This document shows positions 37,642 through 49,105 of a stretch of DNA of 64,000 nt, one piece after another. Origin of the DNA: Nereocystis luetkeana (taxonomy: Eukaryota > Sar > Phaeophyceae > Laminariales > Laminariaceae); contig JARUPZ010000011.1 of NCBI GenBank assembly GCA_031213475.1, forward strand, positions 6,509,622 to 6,573,621, read 5' to 3'. Position 1 is the first letter of the stretch. Each line of letters starts with the position of its first letter. The translations under genes were made by a program, and so were the position numbers. A model generated the notes under the pieces. The model saw only the letters and a list, made by a program, of their open reading frames with translations, did no database searches and was not told the DNA's origin.

Positions 37642-38326
37642 TATTAATGTTCAGGTCGTCTGGTGATAACTGTCCTCAAGTCGTATGACGAGGACTGATC
37701 TCACACGCCTGGCCGATGACGGTCTTTAGAGGCTAGCGCGCGAAGCTGCGGTTAGGCAGCCTGGGCTGCACTGATAACGAAGATGTGTAAGACGATGGTA
37801 TCTCAGTTGTTGATTGTCGCTCTCGGGACTTGTTGGTGTTGTATCACGATGAACTGGTGAGAGTTCAGAGGAAGGGGGGTGATGGAGAGTGGCATCGCAA
37901 GGGGGGTTGCGCGCGCGTTCTCGTCCCACTGGACTGTCAGCTTATCTCGCTGCAACTTCCGCTATACCATCAACTTGTCAATTCAAATGCCATAGCGGCA
38001 CAACTACTTGATCGTCGAACCGTAACTTCGTTACTTATTGATTCGTCGAACCGTAACTTGCAGGTCTCGTCGTGGAACAAAATACGCACACGTTGCATAT
38101 ACGTATGACGTACGAGTACGACATCATGGCTTGTCATATCACTGCTGTAGAGCATCGATACAATAGGATACTGTCTCGTACAGAATGTATCCATTCCTAA
38201 CACGAGTCCTCGAATGACTACAGCAGTCAGGCAACCCAATATACTGCTCGCTACTACCAGGCAGGTGCAGCTGCACAGTATTGATACAATCTAAGATACG
38301 TACTACCGCATAGGAGTAATCTAACA
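37642..38326 (-). repeat. 3' LTR of Copia element 2
   Basis: This is the direct repeat of 45463-46147. In element sense it starts TGTTAGATTACTCC and ends CATTAATA. Confidence 0.93.
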
Positions 38327-38432
38327 CTCTCCCTCAATTCGTGCAGCAGTATCATGTGCCGAGGTGATGCTACTACAGTGGGTCGGATGCCGTTCCAGTT
38401 TTGCGACTACAGAAGAAACTTCGACTCAAGAT

Positions 38433-38655
38433 CTGATCATGGCTAACGATCACCAGCGCTTGTTGGAAACATCAATAAAAATTGCACTAAGGTGCTGATC
38501 ATGGCTAACGATCACCAGCACTCGTTGGAAACAGTAGAAATTGCACTAAGATGCTGATCATGGCTAACGATCATCAGCACTCGTTGGAAACAGTAGAAAC
38601 TTTGCTAAAGAGCTGATCATGGCTAACGATCATCAGCGCTTGTTGGAATCGACAT
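38433..38655 (-). repeat. Tandem repeats near the 3' LTR of Copia element 2
   Basis: Four units of about 60 bp contain GCTGATCATGGCTAACGATC and TTGTTGGAA or TCGTTGGAA. Confidence 0.85.
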
Positions 38656-38853
38656 CAATTCACGAAAACACTGACCACGTACGTAATGGTTACAGGTCAC
38701 CAGTGCGTATAGGCAACAGATACGCGCAGTATCTATTGTACGGTATCACACAATATTTGTCTACTCGGGCGGTTCAACTTTATGTCTACATCCTCCGAAC
38801 TATATATATTATCACGTATTCATACAGCATACCAGGTATGCGCTCACTTTTTA

Positions 38854-39943
38854 CGGGAAGATCACCATCCACCATGTGGCAACCCATGCGATGCTCGCTG
38901 ATTGCGCAACTAAACACCTCGCCAAAACTCAGCACCAAGAAATCCTGCGCCAGATCATGGAGTTTTCTCGTTAGAAAGGAGCGACAGTTTCACGAAACGC
39001 TGATTGGAGCAGCTCAACGACGGATTGACATCGCCTTCGACCAAGATACCGACTTCGAAGTACATGTCACTTCAGCATCAACTTCTTTGACCAATACACC
39101 ATCTTCATCCTCAGCGTTTCCATCAACTGCCGTCATCATGTCTGCTAACGAAGAAGAGCAAGGCCAACGTCTACTAAGGCAAGCGTTGTTATTGTCACAG
39201 GAAGTCGTATCCGATGACGACACGAACGAGAGTCTCGATAGCCGCATTGAAGAGATTGTTCGAATTAAATTCGACAATATGGTCAACGAGTTGTCGCTCG
39301 TTGTGCAGCGGCACGTAGACGAGGCAGTCCAACATATCGTGGAAGACCGGTTAGGCGAACTGCGGGCCTCGGTTATACGAAGCCTGGAATCCGAGGGTTT
39401 ACTCGGATTCCAGGCTTCGTATAACCGAGGCCCGCAGTTCGCCTAACCGGTCTTCCACGATATGTTGGACTGCCTCGTCTACGTGCCGCTGCACAACGAG
39501 CGACAACTCGTTGACCATATTGTCGAATTTAATTCGAACAATCTCTTCAATGCGGCTATCGAGACTCTCGTTCGTGTCGTCATCGGATACGACTTCCTGT
39601 GACAATAACAACGCTTGCCTTAGTAGACGTTGGCCTTGCTCTTCTTCGTTAGCAGACATGATGACGGCAGTTGATGGAAACGCTGAGGATGAAGATGGTG
39701 TATTGGTCAAAGAAGTTGATGCTGAAGTGACATGTACTTCGAAGTCGGTATCTTGGTCGAAGGCGATGTCAATCCGTCGTTGAGCTGCTCCAATCAGCGT
39801 TTCGTGAAACTGTCGCTCCTTTCTAACGAGAAAACTCCATGATCTGGCGCAGGATTTCTTGGTGCTGAGTTTTGGCGAGGTGTTTAGTTGCGCAATCAGC
39901 GAGCATCGCATGGGTTGCCACATGGTGGATGGTGATCTTCCCG
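38854..39943. repeat. Large palindrome at the 3' end of Copia element 2
   Basis: Arms of about 542 bases (38854-39395 and 39402-39943) are inverted copies separated by GGTTTA. The right arm includes the last codons of gag-pol and the following 3' region, and the left arm repeats them in reverse. By eye the arms are essentially identical, so the duplication is recent or kept homogenised. Confidence 0.92.
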
Positions 39944-42900
39944 CTCTTGACCAGCTCGCGTAGGAAGAAGAAGCGTAGCGCGATGTGCTTCGTTCTTGAC
40001 GAGTACGTCGAGTTCCCAGCGATGTGTAGTGCCCCAGTGCTGTCGCAGTGGATTGGTACCGAATCAAATGACGTGAAGCTCAGCTCAATCATGAAATTAG
40101 AAAGGTAGACAGCCTCCTTTGCTCCGTAACTGATGGCCATCAGCTCGGCCTCAACTGTTGACTGCGCAGTCAGAGTCTGCGTCTTTGTTCCAAAGCTGAT
40201 GGGCGCCCCTCCAAGGAGAAATAGGTAGCCTGTGGTCGATTTCCTGTTATCCGGGTTTGCTGCGAACGAGGCGTCGGTGTACCCGTGCATGGCGAATTGC
40301 CCCTTCTTGTAGATGATGGCCAGGTCCGGCGATCCTTTGAGGTACCGAAGCAGGTGTTTGGCAGCAGTCATGTGTATCATCGCTGGCTTGCTGCACACTC
40401 TGGTTAGTTGGTTGACCGCATAACAGATGTCATAACGCGTGACCTGTGCAAGATAAAGTACCGATCCCACGATGGCCTGGTAGAGTTTGACTCCTTTAGC
40501 TCCGAGTAACTTATCTTCCGGTTGTTCCTCGGACAGTTCGGGTCCGTACCCCGGTGTGTGAACGGTGTTGCAATCCAGCATCCCATACCTTTCTAGAATA
40601 TTATGGACGTAATCTTTTTGCGTAATGGTCAACGTGCCCTCTTCGTAGTTCCTAGTAACATTCATGCCAAGAATGAGACTAACTTCGCCCATGTCCGTCA
40701 TGGCAAAGCGGTCCATGAGGGCCTTTTTCAGCCGCTTGACTACCCCAAGGTTGCTTCCACTGATCAGGATATCGTCGACGTACAGCGTGAGAATGGCGAA
40801 TGTTTCATCGCTGCCATGTGTGTAAACGCAAGGGTCAGACGACGTCGGTGTGAAGCCAATCCCCAGCAGCGCTGCATCGATGGTGTCGTACCACAGGGCG
40901 GGCGATTGGGACAGGCCATACAAACTGCGCTTGAGTTTCATGACCATGGGTTCCCCGGTCTTCATGTCTTTTGCGTCGTGTCCAGGAGCCGCCTTGACGA
41001 ACACGTCGTCTTTAATTGTACTCTGGAGAAACGCAACCTGTACATCGACCTGGTAGACTGGCCAGTCATGCTGACACGCTATAGCTAGCAGTACGCGCTG
41101 GCTACCGATACGGCATAGTGGTGCAAACGTTTTGCCGTAGTCGATGCCGGCTTCTTGGGTATAGCCTTGTACTACTAGTCGCGCCTTGAACCGTCCGTCT
41201 GCCTTCTGCTTGAATACGAACCTCGAGCCGATGATCTTCTGCCCCTTAGGTACGCTGGTGATGGGTACAAGGTCGTATACCTCATGGTCCGTTAGACTGG
41301 TCATCTCCTTCTCAATTGCCTTCTGCCATTCCTTGCTTTGCGGGGAATTGATGGCATCCGCGTAGGTGGTGGGGATCCTGATTTTGGCGTTTATGTCTTC
41401 CCCCGAGAACCCTGTGTAGTCAGGACTGCCTGTTGCATAGGCAAAAGCTGTGACGGAGGAGGATTGTTCTTCGTTATGAGCGAAATCAGCTGATGGGCCC
41501 ACCGCGAGTGCCAGTGATTTGAGCTGCCGAAGCTGTCGTTCATTGAGGGTGCCTTCGATATTGTCTTCGTCGTTTGGGTTGTTGCGCGTGGAGGCGCGAG
41601 TTGCACGCAGCCCGCATGGTGACGAAGGTGTAGTCCTTGGTGATGAGGTAGTTACAACCCCAGGCACAGATGATCCGTTGGCCATGGCTCGAATCGCCTC
41701 TGGTGAATCACGGGTGGCCGCGTTGTCACGCAGCATGTCCTGGACCTGCTCACGCAACTCTGTATTGTGTGGATCGGGGGTGTCTCCTGATTTGCCAAAT
41801 ATGAACGGATCGAGGAAGGAGGTGTGGTGGATAACGTCGTCGATGTAGGCGTCTTGTTCGGTGTGGTCGATCTCCTTGTCCTGCGGGGGCAGGACGTACG
41901 GTGGAGTTTCCAGGAACGTGACGTTGCGACTCTCCACGACGGTCCCCTTCGACGCGTTGTAAATACGATAGGCTCTACTGTTGAGACTAAACCCGCAAAG
42001 CTTTCCTTCCCACGCTCTGTCTCCCAGCTTGGGCGTATGCGTCTCGATGTGCACGAACGCTCTGGCTCCAATGGCGCGAAGGACGGTCATGTCCGCTTCC
42101 TCGTTGTACATCTTGAAGTAGGGCGATAGTCCTCCCAGTGCAGAATGCGGTGACCTGTTGCTGATAAAAACAGCCGTAAAAAACATTTCACCCCACAGGC
42201 TGGGGGGAAAGTTGCCGTCCTTGAGTAGGCACCGGCCGATGGTGGCGATCGTACGTCCATCTCTTTCGGATATCCCGATCTGCTGGGGAGTGGCCGTTGC
42301 GGCATATTCCATACTGATGCCGGAGTCTACGCACAGCTTACGGAAATCTTGTGAAGTGTACTCCCCGCCCTTGTCGGCTCGTAGACGTTGAATGCGGAGT
42401 CCCAACGGACCTGCGACCGTTTTGTTGTACAGGTGCAGGGAGCCGGCAGCCTCAGCCTTGGATTTAAGCAAGAAGATCTCCTTCATTCTGGTGAAGTCAT
42501 CGGTGAACTTGGCAACGTACAGATAGCCCCCCTTTGCTGCCGGGGTGATAGGTCCCATGAGGTCGGTGTAGACTAGCTCCATGGGTTCCGTTGTCTTGTG
42601 TACGGTCGTTTTGGGGTGTGCTTTCTGTTGGCTCTTTCCCAACGCGCAGGTGGGGCAGCCCGATATAGAGCCGGTGTAGTCAATGCCGTTGCCGTCCTTG
42701 CGGCGGAGTATATCCATGCTGCGGGGGTTCATGTGTCCCAGTCTCCGGTGCCAGGTATCTGCACTGATTTGAGCTGTAAGTGCCATGGCTGTAGATGACG
42801 TATCCTGAGTACTATACGTTGGACCTAGATCAACTTGAAATGAACATAGACCCATATCTTCGTTCAGTTGCTGCAGAGGCACCACGATGTTATTCCTTCT

Positions 42901-44373
42901 CAGATGAGGGTTTCTTGGCTCAATGACGGTGGAGATACCCCTAGTAGCTGCGTCTGAGGAAGAGAAGAGATGGCGACCTAGTCCTGAAACGACCATGCTC
43001 GGGAAGCCTACGTCGTGTTTATTACCAGCCTTGTCGGTGATGACGCCAGACAAAATTCCAGTGGCGGTGCCCAACAGTACCTGTTTGCCGGCTGCTCGTA
43101 TTTTTTTCGGCGTGTTGAGTACAGTGTAGTTTATCATTTTCTCCTTGAGCTCGGGTATTAGTTCATCATCTACGAAGTGCTCCGTAGCACCGCTGTCTAC
43201 CAGCATAGTGATCTCGCTGTTGTTAGGCAGAAAGGTCCGACCATCGGATAAGGCCATCCACATGAAGCCGCCCTTGAAGTTGAGTTCATCTTTTAGATCC
43301 AGGTCGTTGTTCCTACCGGCTGGGAGCTCAGAGTTCGAGTTGAGGGTAGCGGTCGTGTGAGATGCCCCCTCTTGTGGGCGTGGAGCGCCCTGCTTGTAAC
43401 AGTCGGCATCGTTATGAGTTGTGGAATTATGAATGGAACACCATTTCTTTCCGGCGGTGCCTTCCAGCCCAGCCTTGCCTCTTTTGAAGGCAGGTTTTTT
43501 GTTATTTTTATCCTTAATGTACAAGACGCAACCCCTCTGGTAGTGTCCCGGCTTGTTGCAGTAATGGCAAACCACTTGGTCGGGGTCGGACTTGGGCTCA
43601 GCCATCATGGCCGCACCACGGCCAGCTATCTTGCCGTCATTAGCGTTCCTTCGTGACAGATTATCGAGGTATAGATGCCTCATGGTGCTCTGGATCTGTT
43701 CGAGGTTAAATGAAGGGTCGCGGTACATCATGAGCTTGATGTCCTTGTAGTCGTCCGTCAGGCCTTGGACCATGATGTCCTTAAACCTTCTGTCCGTAAT
43801 GGGTTCTCCCATATTCTCCACTTGGCCTCGAAGGAGGGAGGCTCGGAGGAAGTACTCGTCCGGATCTTGCCCGGTCTTCATGGCCGTGGCCACAAGTTCC
43901 GCAGACTTGCATCGAATAGTCTCGTCTGTAGCGGTCATATATTTGGAGTGCAGCTCCTGCCATGCTTTCTGGCCATGGCCACGGGTTCCGGTAGTTCCCT
44001 TTCTGTGCTTGCGTACGAGGTAAGATGCTGGTTCCTCCGTCATCAAGGATAAAATGGCGAACAGTTCATGGTCAGCTCGATCGTACGTAGCCTGGCGTTG
44101 GGCAAGGGGAGCCTCTTCGGTCGACGTCTCCGCGGTCGGCCTGATCTGTCCTTCCATCACGTTATGAATGTCCGGGCGAGATATGCTCAGCATGATGCTA
44201 GTTTTCTCGTACCAGTTCTCGAAGAGCGTGGGGTCTTTCCCACTGAACAGTTTCAGTCCCCTCGTGGCATTGGCGAGATTGCCGTTATTGTTTGGTGCTT
44301 CCATCATGGTTACTTCTCGTTGTTGAAGTTGAAAGTTCGTGGAGTACCTTGGTGTTTTCGGTTTTCGGTTCAA
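39823..44373 (-). CDS. Copia element 2 gag-pol polyprotein
   Basis: This is one frame of 1516 aa. It has a gag capsid-like region at about 30-240 and a zinc knuckle CHYCNKPGHYQRGC near 270. The protease has LVDSGATEHFV near 395. The integrase HHCC is followed by a core with DLMGPI, then ADKGGEY, then a Glu-bearing helix. Reverse transcriptase has QVDVQVAFLQSTI and LYVDDILISGS. RNase H has GYTDASFAANPDNRKSTTGY, with the usual Copia C-terminus HVATHAMLADCATKHL. The products would copy and integrate the element from virus-like particles. Confidence 0.93.
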   Translation of the reverse strand: MNRKPKTPRYSTNFQLQQREVTMMEAPNNNGNLANATRGLKLFSGKDPTLFENWYEKTSIMLSISRPDIHNVMEGQIRPTAETSTEEAPLAQRQATYDRADHELFAILSLMTEEPASYLVRKHRKGTTGTRGHGQKAWQELHSKYMTATDETIRCKSAELVATAMKTGQDPDEYFLRASLLRGQVENMGEPITDRRFKDIMVQGLTDDYKDIKLMMYRDPSFNLEQIQSTMRHLYLDNLSRRNANDGKIAGRGAAMMAEPKSDPDQVVCHYCNKPGHYQRGCVLYIKDKNNKKPAFKRGKAGLEGTAGKKWCSIHNSTTHNDADCYKQGAPRPQEGASHTTATLNSNSELPAGRNNDLDLKDELNFKGGFMWMALSDGRTFLPNNSEITMLVDSGATEHFVDDELIPELKEKMINYTVLNTPKKIRAAGKQVLLGTATGILSGVITDKAGNKHDVGFPSMVVSGLGRHLFSSSDAATRGISTVIEPRNPHLRRNNIVVPLQQLNEDMGLCSFQVDLGPTYSTQDTSSTAMALTAQISADTWHRRLGHMNPRSMDILRRKDGNGIDYTGSISGCPTCALGKSQQKAHPKTTVHKTTEPMELVYTDLMGPITPAAKGGYLYVAKFTDDFTRMKEIFLLKSKAEAAGSLHLYNKTVAGPLGLRIQRLRADKGGEYTSQDFRKLCVDSGISMEYAATATPQQIGISERDGRTIATIGRCLLKDGNFPPSLWGEMFFTAVFISNRSPHSALGGLSPYFKMYNEEADMTVLRAIGARAFVHIETHTPKLGDRAWEGKLCGFSLNSRAYRIYNASKGTVVESRNVTFLETPPYVLPPQDKEIDHTEQDAYIDDVIHHTSFLDPFIFGKSGDTPDPHNTELREQVQDMLRDNAATRDSPEAIRAMANGSSVPGVVTTSSPRTTPSSPCGLRATRASTRNNPNDEDNIEGTLNERQLRQLKSLALAVGPSADFAHNEEQSSSVTAFAYATGSPDYTGFSGEDINAKIRIPTTYADAINSPQSKEWQKAIEKEMTSLTDHEVYDLVPITSVPKGQKIIGSRFVFKQKADGRFKARLVVQGYTQEAGIDYGKTFAPLCRIGSQRVLLAIACQHDWPVYQVDVQVAFLQSTIKDDVFVKAAPGHDAKDMKTGEPMVMKLKRSLYGLSQSPALWYDTIDAALLGIGFTPTSSDPCVYTHGSDETFAILTLYVDDILISGSNLGVVKRLKKALMDRFAMTDMGEVSLILGMNVTRNYEEGTLTITQKDYVHNILERYGMLDCNTVHTPGYGPELSEEQPEDKLLGAKGVKLYQAIVGSVLYLAQVTRYDICYAVNQLTRVCSKPAMIHMTAAKHLLRYLKGSPDLAIIYKKGQFAMHGYTDASFAANPDNRKSTTGYLFLLGGAPISFGTKTQTLTAQSTVEAELMAISYGAKEAVYLSNFMIELSFTSFDSVPIHCDSTGALHIAGNSTYSSRTKHIALRFFFLRELVKSGKITIHHVATHAMLADCATKHLAKTQHQEILRQIMEFSR

Positions 44374-44427
44374 AGTTCCTGTTCGTCAGCTTGCTGCGTC
44401 AGTCTAATTCCGGCCACCGGTACGCTC

Positions 44428-44850
44428 GTTGTGTGGCGTACTTTGTCTTTTATGTGGCAACCTGCCGCGTTCCGCAATACGTCAGCGCGTGGCGTGGCGT
44501 ACGTTTTCTTAGGCGGCAACCGGCAGCGTTCCGTAATACGTTAGCCCGTGGCGTGGCGTACTTGGTCTTATGTGGCAACCTAAGGCGTTCCGAAATACGT
44601 CAGCCTGTGGCGTGGCGTACTTTGTGTTAATATGCGGCAACCCTTAGCGTTCCACAATACGTCAGCCTGTGGCGTGACGTATGATACGTTAGCCCGTGGC
44701 GTGGCGTACTTGGTCTTATGTGGCAACCGAAGGCGTTCCGAAATACGTCAGCCCGTGGCGTGGCGTACTTTTGTCTTAATATGCGGCAACCCTTAGCGTT
44801 CCACAATACGTCAGCCTGTGGCGTGACGTATTTTCTATCTTATGCGGCCG
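44428..44850 (-). repeat. Tandem repeats in the leader of Copia element 2
   Basis: About seven units of roughly 60 bp contain GTGGCGTGGCGTACTT, TATG(T/C)GGCAACC and GCGTTCC...AATACGTCAG. One unit is short. They lie between the gag start and the 5' LTR. Confidence 0.85.
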
Positions 44851-45462
44851 CCCGTGGTGTGCAGCAGTTGGTGTCAGCGTTCTTCGTGAATCACTACGTA
44901 TCACAAACGAATCTGGGCTTCAAGTCGGTTGCTCGTCAATCAATCAAAACTCAGGTCGGATCAGGCCGAGATAGTATGGGTTTCGGCGCAATTCAGCGAG
45001 TAACAATTCCAGAAGGCTACGTCGTACAAGGGTACTCGTAGTCTCAAGAAAGTGGTCCTGCTTGATTTCGATTGTCCTGCTTAATTTCGATTGTGTGCCG
45101 CTCTTTCGACGAGCGGTACGAGGCTATCCCGCCTTGTGGGCTTTGAAACAGCAGAAGCAGCAGTGGGTACGAGGCTATCCAGCCTTGTGGGCGTCGAAGC
45201 CGAGTCACTTCTTCAAGCAAGTGGCACGCTTCACTCACGTGTTTTATCAGTCCACCTTCGTTTCCTCAAGGTGAAGGAGAAGAAGCGAGTACTTGAATCG
45301 CTGACGATGGAAGGTCGAAGCGTTGGTTCCTGGAGATGTGGTCACCGACAAATCCAGCAGCCACCACAGGGGTGGCTCGTTGCAGGGTACGGGGAGGGTC
45401 TTGTGACGCAGTCCCGTGCTTCCCCCAGTGCAGTGCGCTAGCGCGTGGACGAGCTCGTAACC

Positions 45463-46147
45463 TATTAATGTTCAGGTCGTCTGGTGATGACTGTCCTCAA
45501 GTCGTATGACGAGGACTGATCTCACACGCCTGGCCGATGACGGTCTTTAGAGGCTAGCGCGCGAAGCTGCGGTTAGGCAGCCTGGGCTGCACTGATAACG
45601 AAGATGTGTAAGACGATGGTATCTCAGTTGTTGATTGTCGCTCTCGGGACTTGTTGGTGTTGTATCACGATGAACTGGTGAGAGTTCAGAGGAAGGGGGG
45701 TGATGGAGAGTGGCATCGCAAGGGGGGTTGCGCGCGCATTCTCGTCCCACTGGACTGTCAGCTTATCTCGCTGCAACTTCCGCTATACCATCAACTTGTC
45801 AATTCAAATGCCATAGCGGCACAACTACTTGATCGTCGAACCGTAACTTCGTTACTTATTGATTCCTCGAACCGTAACTTGCAGGTCTCGTCGTGGAACA
45901 AAATACGCACACGTTGCATATACGTATGACGTACGAGTACGACATCATGGCTTGTCATATCACTGCTGTAGAGCATCGATACAATAGGATACTGTCTCGT
46001 ACAGAATGTATCCATTCCTAACACGAGTCCTCGAATGACTACAGCAGTCAGGCAACCCAATATACTGCTCGCTACTACCAGGCAGGTGCAGCTGCACAGT
46101 ATTGATACAATCTAAGATACGTACTACCGCATAGGAGTAATCTAACA
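45463..46147 (-). repeat. 5' LTR of Copia element 2
   Basis: Nearly identical to 37642-38326 and followed by the CTCAT duplication. The element-internal bases next to it read GGTTACGAGCTCG, a candidate tRNA primer site that I cannot assign to a tRNA. Confidence 0.93.
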
Positions 46148-46152
46148 CTCAT

Positions 46153-47685
46153 ATGAGGTCACTCTTATTTGTGGGCTTACTCGTGGGCCATACGCTACAA
46201 CTCCTGTAAATACTCGTTCGAACGAAATTCAAAACTTGCCCCGGAGTCGGAATACCGTGTGTTATTTTTCTTCCCTCTCGGCATCGTCTCAACAATGAGC
46301 GGGTGGCTTCATTAAAAGGAGCATATGAGTGCTTTGTTCTACTGGAGGATGGCACTGCTGCTGCTGTCGATTGCTGGTATTTATAGTACATTGCTAAGCA
46401 CATAGTCGGGATCGTCCGGACTGTCTTGCATCTCTCCTGCCGTGTCTTGTTTTCGTCTATAATCGAAGGAACTGCTCGTCGGACTGTACCGGTTTTTACT
46501 TCCTCAATCTGGATGGGCTTTTTAGACGACCTCAACTTCAACTTCACGTCGAAACAAAGGATACGCAGCAGTACAGCGAGAGAAAATATTATTATCCCTT
46601 ACATCGAAGAACGAATATGCTTTAAAGGGGCGAACACACTCGATCAAGATCGTCGATAATCTCCGGCAGGATCCGCTCGCCACGACATACATTTACATTT
46701 GACGCAAATCGACGAACAGTGAGGGGAATCTGAACCATATGCGCGATAAAAATGAAGGCAACTACCGGGGGGGGGGGGAGGACGACACCTACCTGCGACC
46801 ACGGTTTGTCCAGAAGATGCTGGAATGAGAAATTGATGACCAAAACGAACAAGCGAATACATATAATGCTGCACTCATGTTTCCAAGGGCTCTGCATCGA
46901 GTAGCTTATGTTTAGCTTTGGACAAAAAAAGCTTTCCTGGCCAGAATCGAACAGGCGCCCATCCACCTTGATACTGCTGTTTTCAGCTCGCAATAACTGC
47001 TTGTTGGGCGCCAGCGACAATCACAGCATGCAGTCCAACAAGGCGACACAATAGTTTTTTCAGGGCTCGAAGCACCAACATACCTGGTAGTCTGGAGTGA
47101 TCTCCGGCGCGAAGGCCTTGCCGCACGCCACCAAGGTAGTGCACAGCAGCACAGCACACCTAGGTACTGTAATAAGAAACAAGAGAGATCAGTCTGGACT
47201 GGATTTCTTGTGTGAGAATGGATGTTTAACGAATGAATGCGCAATATCTTAGTTTCCTGTGAAAATGTCAGACTGCCCTTTCTGACGCACGTATGATGCT
47301 CGCTATCTTGCTGTAGCGTATACCTGGTAGGCTATAGTTTTAATGTCCTGCACTGTGTACCGGGTGTGTTGAAGTAATCCTCTGGAGCATATGAACTGGC
47401 GAACTTCCCCTTCAGCCCCCAATTATATTTCGGTGTACCAGAATAATCAATTCACGATAGGACGCTGCTGACGACGATCAAACCCACACAACGCCCAATT
47501 ACAGTGCCGCTTAGCCTATTCAGTATTTCGTTATCCATACTTAAAAAGAAGTTGCAGGAAAACTACAACAAATAACAGCAGGAAATAGTGCCATTTGGGC
47601 TGCTTAGCGTAGTTGCCGAATCAACCTCCACCTACCTGCCTTCGACAATCAATGACTCAGGCACAGAATCTCCACTTCGTCTCAC
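46153..47685. other. Remainder of pseudogene intron 1
   Basis: This holds a SINE scrap at about 46743-46762, a G run at 46769-46780, and two TACCTGGT motifs. No exon was recognised. Confidence 0.5.
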
Positions 47686-48594
47686 CTCTCCCGACGACAT
47701 TCCTCACCTTCCAGTCCTCCACAGGGCCCAGTTTGCTGAGCTTTTCCAGCGCGCGACGGAGCAACAACTTAACGGACGACGCGGCATTCTCTGGGGTCGA
47801 GCTTGCGTCGAGCTCCGGGGGTAGCTGCAGCTTTAGCTTGCGGGGGGGGCTGTGGGAACCTATGTGTTTAATGTGTGTCCAGCAAACACTCGTGCTAAGT
47901 TGCACAGTAGAAGCCAAACACTACGAGATACCTCCTCCTCCTCCTCCTGCTACCACCGTGGTTGTCTCCTGAGGGGCTGCAGGAATCGTGAATACAGAAG
48001 AAGAAGTTGGTGATCGGTAAGATTAGCGCAGAAAAAGGAACCTGGGCCGACGTATCGGTACTGGGACAGTGAATTCCGAGGGAAGTAAGTGTCTAAAACA
48101 CTGATGAAGTCTGTGAACACGTGGCCAAAGTCGCCAACTACATTATTACTGGATGCTTAGAGCGTACGAGTAGGGGCACACTGTTCGCTAGGACTGTGAA
48201 GATTCGAAGAATTCACGTTGATATTATTTCAGCAGAGCAAATGTCCCCGCACACGGACAACAAAACCCAGACGCAACAATCGCATGTATTAGAGAGTTGC
48301 ACCGTCTGTGCGGTCTGAGCCCAAGTGTATGTTGCGGTTCGCGAAATGGCAGTGGTACCGCGCACAGCCAGAATCCCTGCGACCAGTGATGATTTTGGGC
48401 GGAAGAAACGTGTTGGTGACGATTTTTCGGCAAGTCAGAAGTTCAATACTCGTAAAGTTGCCAATTTGATGTTTTTAAAAAGAAGGTTACAATAGTGCGT
48501 GTCGTCATAACCGCCCACGAGGTGTTCTGTCTTATTTTCAAAAAAACTGAGCAATGCTTACGTACCAGGTACGTATCGCGTCGGCGTTCCCCGC

Positions 48595-48855
48595 AGCCAC
48601 TCGTCTTCTTTCAACTCGCCGATCTCCTACCAAGTGCCAGACCCCAACTCGTTCAAACCCACGAGTACGCAGAGAGCTCCTTCTTGTAAGGTCTTCTTCC
48701 TTCCTATATCCCAGCTCTTGTTAAGACTTCTTGCCTCTGTCTTCCTAGTTCAACCAACTGAGCCCGTCGTCAACTCCCCGACCCTCACAGCAAGACCTCT
48801 CCACAAACCCCAGATTGCCTCCGTTCAATCTTCCACCTCGTCGAAGATCAAAAAA
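48595..48855 (+). repeat. Mirrored segment A (left arm) of the kinase inverted duplication
   Basis: It matches the reverse complement of 49690-49945 through TTCTTTCAACTCGCCGA, CTCTGTCTTCC, TTCAACCAACTG and CTCTCCACAAACCCC. Read forward, it encodes FFQLADLLP and ASVFLVQPTEPVV, so it could be an exon pair of an unidentified upstream gene. Confidence 0.6.
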
Positions 48856-48954
48856 GTAAGCTGGGCAATACAAGAGACGCATGTGTGTTTGAGGGAGAAT
48901 TAAATCAGGTCCGGGCAAATGCTTTTATATAAAAAAAGTAAGTGTCGTAGTGAT

Positions 48955-49105
48955 TGCGGATGGAAATCTAAAATTTGTACAAGTAATACCAGGTAAGAAT
49001 TATAAGACCAAGTTGGGCTTCATACCTGGCACCTACCTGGTACGTATTAAGAATTGATTGCAGGTGGAAATCTAAAATTTGTGCAAGTAATACCTGGTGA
49101 AATAA
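48955..49105 (+). repeat. Short direct duplication with TACCTGGT motifs
   Basis: The block GGAAATCTAAAATTTGT followed by CAAGTAATACC appears at about 48960 and again at about 49069, each next to a TACCAGGT or TACCTGGT motif. Confidence 0.7.

Larger units (their letters stand above)
37642..46147 (-). mobile_element. Copia-superfamily LTR retrotransposon, element 2
   Basis: This 8506 bp element is on the minus strand, with a perfect 5 bp target duplication CTCAT (37637-37641 and 46148-46152). The 685 bp LTRs differ at only about three places, so the insertion is young. A GAGGGAGAG purine tract precedes the 3' LTR. A single uninterrupted gag-pol frame of 1516 codons lies between, so the element looks whole. 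The leader holds ~60 bp tandem repeats. The 3' untranslated part holds a large palindrome and a second tandem array. It is inserted in intron 1 of the kinase pseudogene. Confidence 0.94.
30645..47863 (-). pseudogene. MAP-kinase-kinase-like pseudogene, inverted paralogue of the gene at 51401
   Basis: Six of the eight exons of the intact paralogue are recognisable in order on the minus strand: 47863-47686, 34557-34397, 33926-33650, 33173-33030, 31711-31587 and 30743-30645. Exons 2, 4 and 6 have exactly the same length as in the intact copy, and splice sites are largely kept. The start codon is ATA. Exon 2 has TGA in place of the Cys codon in DCPCVVGF. Exon 3 is 23 bases longer and exon 5 one base longer, so both shift the frame. 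Exons 7 and 8 were not found. Landmarks remain: VYVAKIFNT, HGDIKSYNVLV, ADFG and YMPPERMD. Intron 1 now spans about 13.1 kb because of an inserted Copia element and other repeats. It is surely non-functional as a kinase. Confidence 0.88.

Noticed and set aside
38619-39446. A 275-codon plus-strand frame read as a separate gene
   Set aside because: It is the inverted arm of the Copia 3' palindrome read on the other strand. Its sequence repeats the minus-strand frame at 39399-40067.
46622-47020. Minus-strand frame NKQLLRAENSSIKVD considered as exon 2 of the kinase pseudogene
   Set aside because: A much better exon 2 of exactly the right length and splice sites lies at 34397-34557, so this resemblance is chance.
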